This document shows, piece after piece, positions 8,025 to 14,742 of a stretch of 64,000 nt of DNA (position 1 is its first letter; each line of letters opens with the position of its first letter). A program made the translations under genes and the position numbers. Source of the stretch: an uncultured Comamonas sp. (GTDB taxonomy: Bacteria; Pseudomonadota; Gammaproteobacteria; Burkholderiales; Burkholderiaceae_C); assembly GCA_902175065.1 (NCBI GenBank), contig CABIIJ010000018.1, positions 62,001-126,000 of the forward strand, read 5' to 3'. Under the pieces are notes generated by a model that saw only the letters and a list, made by a program, of their open reading frames with translations, made no database searches and had not been told where the DNA came from.

Positions 8025-8870
8025 TTATCCCCGTGCCGTGTGCAGCACGGGCCGGAAGGTCAGCAGCTCCGTTCCGTCGTCCGGCATTCGCTCGATGCCC
8101 AGGACGTAGCCGGGCAACGACTGCCGCGCCACCAAGGCACGTAGGTCGTAGGCGAAGTCGGAGAAGCGCGCCGCGCTGCCCGACTTGCGGTGCAGGTGCC
8201 GGAAGTCGAATTGCCAGCCGTCCGGTTGCTTGCCGCCGTGCTTGCGCACCAAGCGGTACAGCCAGCGTTCGATGCCGCCTTTCAAGCGGAAATAGGCCGG
8301 GTCGATGGTCAGCACCAGGGCAGCGTCGAGCACGCCCGCATAGAACCAGTCCGGCAGGATCAGTTCGATGCCCTGCGGCACGCCGCTGGCATCGGCCAGC
8401 TCCTTCCACTCGTTGATCCACGAGAAGCGATGCAGTCGCCTTCCCGTGGTTTCTCGGATGGACGTGGCCACCGTGGTCGATTGCAGCCGGTCGAGCGCGG
8501 CTTTCAGGCGCAGATAGTCGTTCAAGGACGTGCCGCGCCCGATGAAGCGCAGGATTTCGTAGGGCGTGGCGCGTATCCAGCGTGACGGGCGAATGCCCGC
8601 GTCGCGCGCTTCCACGATCTGCGAAGCAGCCCATATCAGCACGTCGGCATCCCATATCGTTGCGATGCCATGCTCGGCCGTGCCTTCCACGCGGATGGTG
8701 ATACCGCCGGCGCGGAAGTCGATCGGCGCGACGCGCCGCGACTTCGCCAGCGAGAAGAACGGAAAGGCCATCAAGTCCTGGCTGTCGCGCGGTGCCATGT
8801 CGCCCGGCAGCGCGCGGAACAGATCGAGCTGTTCGCGCTGCGGCAAGGCTTGCCCTGACGGGCTGGACAT
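8025..8870 (-). CDS. repA: Replication initiator protein A (RPA domain)
   Basis: This 281-residue protein contains MAFPFFSLAKSRR, IWDADVLIWAASQI, RFIGRGTSLNDYLRLKAALD and a C-terminal WLYRLVRKHGGKQ segment. These are the hallmarks of the plasmid RepA family present in Tn4371-like ICEs, which lets the excised circle replicate. I start at the ATG of MSSPSGQAL; a GTG four codons upstream (8882) is an alternative, and neither has a strong ribosome site. The AlpA-like gene ends 26 bp upstream on the same strand. Three iteron-like repeats follow the stop codon. Confidence 0.88.
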   Translation of the reverse strand: MSSPSGQALPQREQLDLFRALPGDMAPRDSQDLMAFPFFSLAKSRRVAPIDFRAGGITIRVEGTAEHGIATIWDADVLIWAASQIVEARDAGIRPSRWIRATPYEILRFIGRGTSLNDYLRLKAALDRLQSTTVATSIRETTGRRLHRFSWINEWKELADASGVPQGIELILPDWFYAGVLDAALVLTIDPAYFRLKGGIERWLYRLVRKHGGKQPDGWQFDFRHLHRKSGSAARFSDFAYDLRALVARQSLPGYVLGIERMPDDGTELLTFRPVLHTARG

Positions 8871-8896
8871 GGCGACGGCCACCCACGCGCCAGCGA

Positions 8897-9181
8897 TCAG
8901 CGGCCATCACGGTAGTCGCCCGCGTGACGTTCGGCATATTCCGGGTCGGAAGTCGCCTCGTAGCTGCGCTGGTCGGCCCAGGCATCGAGGTCAGACACGG
9001 CGTACATGACGCGGCGGCCGAACTTGCGGAACTTCGGGCCGCCGCCGATCACGCGCTGCTTTTCGAGCGTGCGGGGCGAAAGGCGCAGGTACTCGGCGGC
9101 TTCGTCGTTAGTCAGGTAGCGTTGGGGCTGCGCAGGCGCAGCGACAGCAGCGGCGGCAGGCCGCAAGGGAGCGGGTCGCAT
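8897..9181 (-). CDS. AlpA/excisionase-type helix-turn-helix protein
   Basis: This 94-residue protein has an Ala/Pro-rich leader and then YLTNDEAAEYLRLSPRTLEK, followed by FRKFGRRVMYAVSDLDAWAD. That is the HTH_17/MerR-like winged helix of AlpA and excisionase proteins. GGAGGT lies seven bases before the ATG at 9181, which decides the start. It sits just upstream of repA on the same strand, so it may regulate repA or act as a recombination directionality factor. Sequence alone does not separate these roles. Confidence 0.85.
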   Translation of the reverse strand: MRPAPLRPAAAAVAAPAQPQRYLTNDEAAEYLRLSPRTLEKQRVIGGGPKFRKFGRRVMYAVSDLDAWADQRSYEATSDPEYAERHAGDYRDGR

Positions 9182-9292
9182 GGGATGTACCTCCATCAAG
9201 CCCGGCCACACCACGCGGCCGGATAGAGGCACTTTCAAGAAAGCGAGGCTTCTTGCTAAGGGACGATCTGCGCAGGACGCAAAACGTCCCCC

Positions 9293-10063
9293 CTACTGCA
9301 ATGGCAGCAGCGGAAGCTGTGCCAGGCGGCGATAACCGCCGCGCATCAGTGCATCGCCACGGCTCACCAGCCGCCGCACGCGGGCGCGCAAGGCGCTGTC
9401 CTTGTGCCAGTCGGCCGCGACAGCATCCGCGCCGAACAGCCCTTCGGCCACTTCGCGCAAGGACGCTCCCGCCAGGGTCGCGTCGAGCGCCTGCAAGGTG
9501 TGCAGTTCCAGCACCGCGGCCGACGTGGGCCGGGAACGGGCCGCCGCCGCAGGCGCGGCAACCGTGGCGGCGGCCAGGGCATCCAGCTCGGCCGCGAGCG
9601 TGCGATAGCGCGCGCAGGGCGTGGCGCAGGCGCGGGTGGCGTAGAGGTAGGCCATGCCGTCTTCCAGGCCCGGCGCAAGCGCGAGCCGAAGGCAGCAGCC
9701 GGGCCAGTGCGACACCAGCACCAGGCGCTTGCCATCGTGGATCAGTTGCTTGCGCCCAGGCACGCGCCAGAACTCGAAGGCATGGGCCTCGGGCGGTGGG
9801 TCGACATCCGGGTAAAGTTGCACCACGGCATCGTGATCGGGGAACCAGGCTGGATGCGCGTCGCGCGCATCCAAGGCCGGATCTTCCAGCAGGCGCAGGC
9901 CCCACGCCTGCGCTGCGTCCGGCCGGCGACGACGGTGCAGCCAGTCGAGCCGATAGCCGGGATTTCGGCGCAGGTATTCCCACGCCAGCGCAGGGCCGTC
10001 AAGATGCAGAACGTAGAGATAGGCAGCTGTCGGATACCAGTGTTCAGCGCTGCGATCAGTCAT
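9293..10063 (-). CDS. DUF6499/DUF2285 domain protein of Tn4371-type ICEs
   Basis: The 256-residue protein begins with WYPTAAYLYVLHLDGPALAW and EYLRRNPGYRLDW, the N-terminal domain often labelled DUF6499. The C-terminal half ends in LREVAEGLFGADAVAADWHK and RARVRRLVSRGDALMRGGYR, the DUF2285 pattern. Proteins of this kind stand beside the AlpA-like and repA genes in related elements. The C-terminal region resembles a DNA-binding helical module, so a regulatory role is likely but unproven. There is no signal peptide. It lies 111 bp upstream of the AlpA-like gene on the same strand. Confidence 0.8.
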   Translation of the reverse strand: MTDRSAEHWYPTAAYLYVLHLDGPALAWEYLRRNPGYRLDWLHRRRRPDAAQAWGLRLLEDPALDARDAHPAWFPDHDAVVQLYPDVDPPPEAHAFEFWRVPGRKQLIHDGKRLVLVSHWPGCCLRLALAPGLEDGMAYLYATRACATPCARYRTLAAELDALAAATVAAPAAAARSRPTSAAVLELHTLQALDATLAGASLREVAEGLFGADAVAADWHKDSALRARVRRLVSRGDALMRGGYRRLAQLPLLPLQ

Positions 10064-10407
10064 GGCGAAACCTCCCTCTGTTTGGGATGCGTCGCCACGA
10101 TTTCCGCGATGCGGGAGCTATCGAAATGCCATTAGGTCGTCATCAAAATTGGTTAAGCTGTAACTGTCGGTGTCAAGACCGTTTGGCTCCTGCGTGTTGC
10201 GGAAATCGTCTGAATGCGACGGCTACGCCGTCAGGAAAATGACGCGCAGCACCGAACACCGTGCCGCAGCCCGCGCCAAAGATCAGGACTGTTTTCAACA
10301 GGATCGCACCACTTCGGTGCAAGAATGCGGATTCAGACCTGCACGGTCTTGACCAAGATTGAAATAGTCACGATGCGCCCCGGATGGCCGGGCCGCGCTG
10401 GTTTTCA
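10064..10407. other. Noncoding region with an 11-bp inverted repeat pair and inner hairpins
   Basis: No gene is supported in these 344 bp. GTCAAGACCGT at 10172-10182 is repeated inverted at 10343-10353. Between the arms are two small hairpins: GACGGC-TAC-GCCGTC near 10218-10233, and GCACC-ACTTC-GGTGC near 10306-10320. The segment could be a remnant short mobile element, a structured leader or an operator array for the leftward DUF2285 gene. I cannot choose between these. Confidence 0.5.
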
Positions 10408-10758
10408 TCAATCCGTGATCGCGCCGTTCTCCTGCGCCAGCCGGACGTATTCCGATAACGGACGCACCGCCTGGAAATACCGATCCCGCCGCACCGGCAG
10501 CTTGCGCGGCCCGACGATGCCCGCCAGGTCGGACAGCTTGACCGTCCCGAGCGCAGGCATCCCGATACCGAAGTCGATCAGGCCGTAGGCCGTGTCGCCA
10601 TCCGCAGGATCGAGCGACACCAGCAGCCAAGTCACATGCGCGTCCGGGGTGAACAGGCGCACCACGGGCAGCGGGTCGAGCCGCTGCCCAGCGGCGAGCG
10701 CCGCCCCGTGGGCCAGCAGCCGGGCGCGTTCATCGGCGGTGACAAGCGGCAGGGTCAC
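10408..10758 (-). CDS. DUF2958 domain-containing protein
   Basis: This 116-residue protein matches the DUF2958 pattern: LPLVTADERARLLAHG at the start, then VRLFTPDAHVTWLLVSLDP, DTAYGLIDFGIGMPALGTVK, and ending in SEYVRLAQENGAITD. The start is a GTG at 10758 because GGGGAGG lies six bases upstream; longer in-frame readings translate a repetitive noncoding stretch. DUF2958 genes are common on conjugative elements, often near anti-restriction genes. The function is unknown. The upstream region is shared with the divergent XRE gene. Confidence 0.85.
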   Translation of the reverse strand: MTLPLVTADERARLLAHGAALAAGQRLDPLPVVRLFTPDAHVTWLLVSLDPADGDTAYGLIDFGIGMPALGTVKLSDLAGIVGPRKLPVRRDRYFQAVRPLSEYVRLAQENGAITD

Positions 10759-11073
10759 GGGCAGCCTCCCCACGAAACCGACGATGCGCGGATGCGCTCT
10801 TGAGCCAAAGCACAGAACCGTCGAACCGAATCTGTGCATTCGTGTGGAAGCACGGATGTGCAAGCCATCGCATCCGTAGAAGGACGGAAGCACCGAAGCG
10901 GAATTGTCGGAAGCCGGAAAGACACGGATGCGATTCCCCGGTTCTGTCGGAATCCGGGGATACGGATTTCCGTAAAAGCACGAAAGCGGCCTCTCAGCCA
11001 TGAATGAACACTATAGATTGTAGCCCTATAGGATGCAATGGGTTGTCATCTTGGTTTTAAGAGGAAACCATAG
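10759..11073. promoter_or_regulatory. Divergent control region between DUF2958 and the XRE-Thoeris operon
   Basis: These 315 bp hold no supported gene. The left part (about 10780-10980) is rich in short recurrent words such as CGGATGCG, CACGGATG and CGGAAGC on both strands. Nearer the XRE gene, CTATAG occurs at 11011-11016 and again at 11026-11031, a self-complementary pair spaced 15 bases apart. That is a likely operator overlapping the promoter of the XRE-thsB-thsA operon. GAGGA precedes the GTG start at 11074 at a rather long distance. Confidence 0.5.
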
Positions 11074-11364
11074 GTGGCGGCAAAGTACTCATTGGCGAAG
11101 GCGTTGAAGACGGTCAGGAAGGCGCGTGGCTTGAGCCAGGAAGCGTTCTCCGACGTGTCGAGCCGCACCTATATGAGTACGCTAGAACGCGACCTGAAAA
11201 GTCCGACCCTGCACAAGCTGACCGAGCTGTGCGAGGTCATGGACGTGCATCCGCTCACGTTGTTGACGCTGGCCTTTGCGGGCGACAGCACGCACAAGGC
11301 TGACGAGTTGTTGGCGCAGGTGCGCCAGGAACTTGAGGCGGTACTGAACTCTGATGGAGATTGA
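11074..11364 (+). CDS. XRE-family regulator heading the Thoeris-like operon
   Basis: This 96-residue protein is almost entirely one helix-turn-helix domain: LAKALKTVRKARGLSQEAFS, then RTYMSTLERDLKSPTLHKLT. A short acidic tail follows. It starts with GTG. The stop codon is eight bases before the start of the TIR gene on the same strand, so they form one operon. A small XRE repressor heading a defence operon is a common arrangement that limits toxic expression until infection. The likely target is the CTATAG pair upstream; this is inferred from position only. Confidence 0.88.
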   Translation: MAAKYSLAKALKTVRKARGLSQEAFSDVSSRTYMSTLERDLKSPTLHKLTELCEVMDVHPLTLLTLAFAGDSTHKADELLAQVRQELEAVLNSDGD

Positions 11365-11372
11365 GAAGCGAC

Positions 11373-11936
11373 ATGGCATATCGAAATGGAAACTACACCG
11401 CCTTTTACGTTGCAGAGCCATTCCATCCCAGCTCGCTAGGTGCCAATGCGACGAAGGATTTTCAGTATTACAACACCCTACGGATGTGGAAAGGCGCTGA
11501 TGCGACGTTCCCCTTCGTTGATTCGCACGACAAAACTTACAGTGTCCGCGATGGCAGCGATTGGGAATACACACTGAAACCCAGGCTCAGGGAGCGCCTT
11601 CGGAGCTCGAAGAACATTATCCTCATCTTGAGTTCGATCACGACGAATTCCCGCGCCCTTCGAGAAGAAATCGACTACGGGATCAACGATCAAGGGCTTC
11701 CTGTCATTGTCATCTATCCCGAATATGCCACCAAGGAAAGTCTGCTTGTCGGCGGATCATTGAAGCAGGCGGTCAAGAACCTGTGGGGAAATCTTCCCGT
11801 GTTCCGGGATTCGATGAACAAAGTCCCGACGCTTCATGTTCCGATGAATAAAGAGCTCATCAAAAAATCCTTGCAGGACGGCGAGTTTATGGTTGGGAGC
11901 ATGAAGGCCCCAGGCACCTACAGATACAACCCATAA
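11373..11936 (+). CDS. thsB: ThsB-like TIR-domain protein (Thoeris sensor/enzyme)
   Basis: The 187-residue protein fits the Thoeris ThsB TIR-like family (formerly MTH538). It has NYTAFYVAEPF at the start, DWEYTLKPRLRERLRSSKNI, a core strand IILILSSITTNSRALREEI, and LPVIVIYPEY. Glu98 or Glu99 in LREEIDYGI is the candidate catalytic glutamate. ThsB proteins sense phage and turn NAD into a nucleotide signal. I start at the ATG of MAYRNGNY; a TTG twelve bases earlier overlaps the XRE stop. The next gene encodes a membrane macro-domain protein, the partner expected for type II Thoeris. Confidence 0.8.
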   Translation: MAYRNGNYTAFYVAEPFHPSSLGANATKDFQYYNTLRMWKGADATFPFVDSHDKTYSVRDGSDWEYTLKPRLRERLRSSKNIILILSSITTNSRALREEIDYGINDQGLPVIVIYPEYATKESLLVGGSLKQAVKNLWGNLPVFRDSMNKVPTLHVPMNKELIKKSLQDGEFMVGSMKAPGTYRYNP

Positions 11937-11957
11937 TCAATCGACATATCGGAGCGA

Positions 11958-12797
11958 ATGATTCACGTCATGGCGAAGGTCAACTTTTTTGACAAGCGGG
12001 TCATCAAGAAATTCCTTGAGATCACCGCTGTCGTCAGCGGTACGCTGTCATTCATAGTTATTTTTGTTGACGTTCCTGCCGAGTGGAAGCTAAAGGCTGG
12101 CTTGGCAATACTGGCACTCACCTACGTGGGGATATGGCTCTGGTCGAACAACCTGAACAGTATCGACATCAATGTTGAGGGGAGCGATGTCGCGATCAAG
12201 ACCGGCGACATTTTCCACCAGCCGGGATTGAAGGCAATTGCCTTCAATGAGTATTTCGACACTCAGGTGGACAACAAGATAATTGGCGAGACTTCTCTCA
12301 ACGGAGTTTTCATCCAGAAGCATCTCGGCGTTCCGATTTCCGAATTAGACCGCTACATCGAGGAATACGCTTTTGATGAAAGTGAAGTCCTGGAGGAGAA
12401 CGAGGCAAGGAAACACGGTAAGAAGAAAAGGTATCAGATAGGCACGATTTGCCTGTACAAAGACTATCTCCTGACCGCGTTCTCCAAGTTCGATGAGAAC
12501 AACAAGGCGCTACTAACGATGCCGGAGTACCTTGAGTTCCTCATTAATTTCTGGGACAAGGTAAACAACGTGTACGCCCAGCAAAGCGTATCGACAACAA
12601 TCTTTGGATCAGGAATCACGCGAATCAAAGGACACAAGAATATTTCCGACGAGGATCTACTGAAAATCATGCTGTGGACATTCAGAATCAGTGAGATGCG
12701 ATTCAAATATCCCGCGAAGCTGACCATCGTGATCCACAAAGACAAGATCGACCAGATCAATCTTCTCGATATCAAATCCGCCAGGAACGGCGTGTAG
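11958..12797 (+). CDS. thsA: TM-macro domain protein, type II ThsA-like Thoeris effector
   Basis: This 279-residue protein has two hydrophobic segments (about residues 20-40 and 46-63). A macro-like region follows, including VEGSDVAIKTGDIFHQPGLK, IAFNEYFDTQVDNKIIGETS and LNGVFIQKHLG. This fits the Thoeris ThsA macro family. Type II Thoeris pairs such a membrane protein with a TIR enzyme; the macro domain binds the TIR-made ADP-ribose signal and the membrane part then stops growth. It lies 21 bp after thsB on the same strand. The ATG at 11958 has GGAG unusually close; a second ATG follows four codons later. GC content is well below the ICE backbone, which resumes right after the stop. Confidence 0.75.
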   Translation: MIHVMAKVNFFDKRVIKKFLEITAVVSGTLSFIVIFVDVPAEWKLKAGLAILALTYVGIWLWSNNLNSIDINVEGSDVAIKTGDIFHQPGLKAIAFNEYFDTQVDNKIIGETSLNGVFIQKHLGVPISELDRYIEEYAFDESEVLEENEARKHGKKKRYQIGTICLYKDYLLTAFSKFDENNKALLTMPEYLEFLINFWDKVNNVYAQQSVSTTIFGSGITRIKGHKNISDEDLLKIMLWTFRISEMRFKYPAKLTIVIHKDKIDQINLLDIKSARNGV

Positions 12798-13116
12798 TTT
12801 TCAATGGCGGTTCGGAGCGAGCCCACTTTGCAGATGCTGGCCGGGCCGATCAGGCACAGCCGGTTCGGCGGCATCGAGGGGCGCCAAGCCGTGCGCGGCG
12901 CGGATAGTCCGCAGGGCTTTCCCCTGGAGGCAAGCGCAGCGCCGCAGGCGCGAGGGATTGAAGCCGAATGGCCGTGACGACAAAGACGGCACGGGGCGCA
13001 GCCCGAAAGCCCGGCGGCGCTTTGCGCCGACACGCTCAAAAGTCTAAGAGCACAACAAGGGGCTCATTCTGGGAAATAGCAGGCACTATTTCCAAATAGA
13101 TTTTATTTGCCGATGC
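12798..13116. other. Noncoding GC-rich stretch between the two TIR modules
   Basis: GC content jumps at about 12800, straight after the thsA stop. The following 220 bp look like ICE backbone without a gene. A short leftward reading, MPPNRLCLIGPASICKVG, ends near 12800 and might be a scrap of a lost gene. The last 60 bp hold a perfect hairpin (13072-13093). The composition break suggests that the Thoeris cargo joins the backbone here. Confidence 0.5.
13072..13093. terminator. Hairpin between convergent Thoeris and TIR operons
   Basis: GGAAATAG (13072-13079) pairs perfectly with CTATTTCC (13086-13093) around a six-base loop. On the plus strand an AT-rich stretch with TTTT follows. It lies between the 3' ends of two convergent operons and may stop transcription from either side. 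There is no long uninterrupted T-run, so termination is only probable. Confidence 0.45.
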
Positions 13117-13818
13117 CTACAGATTCGCCAACGAAATGGGATAACCCTGAGCCGCCATTTCCTTTGCCAGAAGTGGCCCTGCATCCTTTTGCAGATTGTC
13201 CTTGAATGGGATATAGAGCAACCCTTGGATGTCGGATGGGCGCTCCATATTGTCTTGTTGCTTCATGAGAATGGCAACGTTCTTACGACCGAGCAGCGTA
13301 AGCATCATGCCCAATTCCATCACAACATTTTGGCGCGCACGGAACGCCTTTTCGTCTTCGTGACCAGCGCGGTAGCCCTCGTCGTCGGGCGTGGCCAGAA
13401 CCACAGCAAACTTTACTTCTGCCGTGTACTTTTCCAATTTCTCGATGATGGTCTGCCCTTCCGAAGGAAGTTGATCCAAGATCAACGGCTCAAGCCTCCA
13501 GCGGCGCAGCATCGCTTCAAGCTCGGTTCGGGCGGCATTATCGTGCCCATAAACCACGAATACCTTGCTGAGCATTGGCTTAGCAGCAGCGCCATTCTGT
13601 GGAGCTGGTGCCGCAGCCTGTGCAGGTTGCACGCCGAGGCAAGCCTTTACCGCCTCTTGGTTCTTGCCCTGAACATTGAAATTACCGGTGTGGTAGCTAT
13701 TGACGATTGCACCATTTTGCAAACGAAGTTGTGTGCCAGTGCCGTTCGCAAGTGCCGTCTCATTCGCAATCTGAAGATTGCCGGCCTGTAGGCAGGCCTT
13801 AATTTCGTCGAGAGTCAT
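13117..13818 (-). CDS. CAP12/Pycsar-effector-type TIR protein with small N-terminal domain
   Basis: The 233-residue protein has a C-terminal TIR domain of the PF10137 type (about 83-215): KVFVVYGHDNAARTELEAML, FAVVLATPDDEGY and RARQNVVMELGMMLTLLG, with Glu168 as candidate NAD-cleaving residue. The first 60 residues are separate, with GTQLRLQNGAIVNSYHTG and NFNVQGKN, a small beta-rich domain reminiscent of TBP-like modules. An Ala/Pro linker joins them. GAAGGA stands six bases before the ATG at 13818, which decides the start; in-frame ATGs at 13824 and 13842 exist. It is downstream of a zinc-ribbon gene in a two-gene operon. TIR effectors of this type usually deplete NAD during phage infection. 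Confidence 0.82.
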   Translation of the reverse strand: MTLDEIKACLQAGNLQIANETALANGTGTQLRLQNGAIVNSYHTGNFNVQGKNQEAVKACLGVQPAQAAAPAPQNGAAAKPMLSKVFVVYGHDNAARTELEAMLRRWRLEPLILDQLPSEGQTIIEKLEKYTAEVKFAVVLATPDDEGYRAGHEDEKAFRARQNVVMELGMMLTLLGRKNVAILMKQQDNMERPSDIQGLLYIPFKDNLQKDAGPLLAKEMAAQGYPISLANL

Positions 13819-13829
13819 CGCCATTCCTT

Positions 13830-14315
13830 CTAAGCTCCCCAAATCGCTTTTTTCGCAGCTTCGCTAAGTACATCGACAACAATGTCGCGCACGCCAGATG
13901 CAACCGAAGCGCCGACCTTCGTCATCACCTTCTTGAATCGAAGGGATGCAACTTGAGTTTTTGGACTGTCTTTGGTCAATTCCGTCAAATCGGTACGGAA
14001 CTGCTGGACTTCTTCTGGCGACAGCTCTGCGCCTGCTTCCACTAGCTCAACAGCGCCAGCAATCTTGCGTTCAGTCCAAGGGAATCGGCTACCGCAGTTG
14101 TGGCAGAACGAGGGAGGCTCGTAATCACCACCCAAGCCGAAAACGCCTTCAACGTAGAAATCGCCGCGAATGGATGCGCTGCACGAAGGACACTGCATGA
14201 TGGTCTCTTCACCGCACTTAGAGCAGAACGCCTCTTGAAGCTCGGGATTCTGATCAGCGGCTGTTGTTGCGACATGCCCGTTAGGACAAACCTGTGCGAC
14301 CCGATATGTCCCCAT
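13830..14315 (-). CDS. DUF2321 zinc-ribbon protein, partner of the TIR gene
   Basis: This 161-residue protein begins YRVAQVCPNGHV and carries three CxxC pairs: CSKCG (31-35), CPSC (42-45) and CHNCG (71-75). These should hold one or two zinc ions and match DUF2321. The C-terminal part (90-161) is helical, ending KVGASVASGVRDIVVDVLSE, perhaps for membrane or partner contact. It is the first gene of a leftward pair with the TIR gene and ends 11 bp before it. Function is not established. A role as sensor or scaffold for the TIR effector is my inference from the operon. Confidence 0.8.
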   Translation of the reverse strand: MGTYRVAQVCPNGHVATTAADQNPELQEAFCSKCGEETIMQCPSCSASIRGDFYVEGVFGLGGDYEPPSFCHNCGSRFPWTERKIAGAVELVEAGAELSPEEVQQFRTDLTELTKDSPKTQVASLRFKKVMTKVGASVASGVRDIVVDVLSEAAKKAIWGA

Positions 14316-14475
14316 TGCGCTCCCTTGTTATTTATGCCGATAGATACGGCGTTGGTCAAATCAAGGGATTGTAAAGCAGCAGCGTGGAAATTGGAGGCAT
14401 GGATGACACCGGGCGCGGCCACTGCCGCGCCCGGATTTTTGCACTCACTGCGCCCAGGGCGCGGTGCTGATCGGG

Positions 14476-14682
14476 CTATTCCTTCGTCTCGATGAGCCAC
14501 CACACGGCACGCGGCAAGGCGCGACCCGTGATGGGGTGAATGTCGGTCAGGTCGGCGCGGGCTGACCAGCCAGAGGGCGGCCGGTAGCCGCGCACGTCGC
14601 CTTCGCCGTGCCAGCGGCGGGCGCGTATCGTGCCGGGGGCATAGATCGCCGCCATGCGGGGGCGGCTGGTGGTGTAGGTCAT
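14476..14682 (-). CDS. Small conserved-looking hypothetical protein after parB
   Basis: This 68-residue protein has AAIYAPGTIRARRWHGEGDV and ADLTDIHPITGRALPRAVWW, with many Trp and Arg residues. GGAAGGAG stands eight bases before the ATG, a strong ribosome site, and it follows parB by 60 bp on the same strand. I do not recognise a family. The good ribosome site and ordered composition make a real gene likely. It has no signal peptide or membrane segment. Confidence 0.6.
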   Translation of the reverse strand: MTYTTSRPRMAAIYAPGTIRARRWHGEGDVRGYRPPSGWSARADLTDIHPITGRALPRAVWWLIETKE

Positions 14683-14742
14683 GGGTGTTCTCCTTCCAGC
14701 AAAGCGCCCCGGTCGAGGCCGGGGCGCTTGCTTTTGCACGGG

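Noticed and set aside
10759-11001. Longer DUF2958 reading from an ATG at 11001
   Set aside because: A strong GGGGAGG ribosome site precedes the GTG at 10758, and the extension translates repetitive intergenic DNA.
12464-13039. Leftward reading opposite the thsA 3' end
   Set aside because: It lies mostly antisense to a clear gene and shows no family features; only a short scrap near 12840-12900 may be a remnant.
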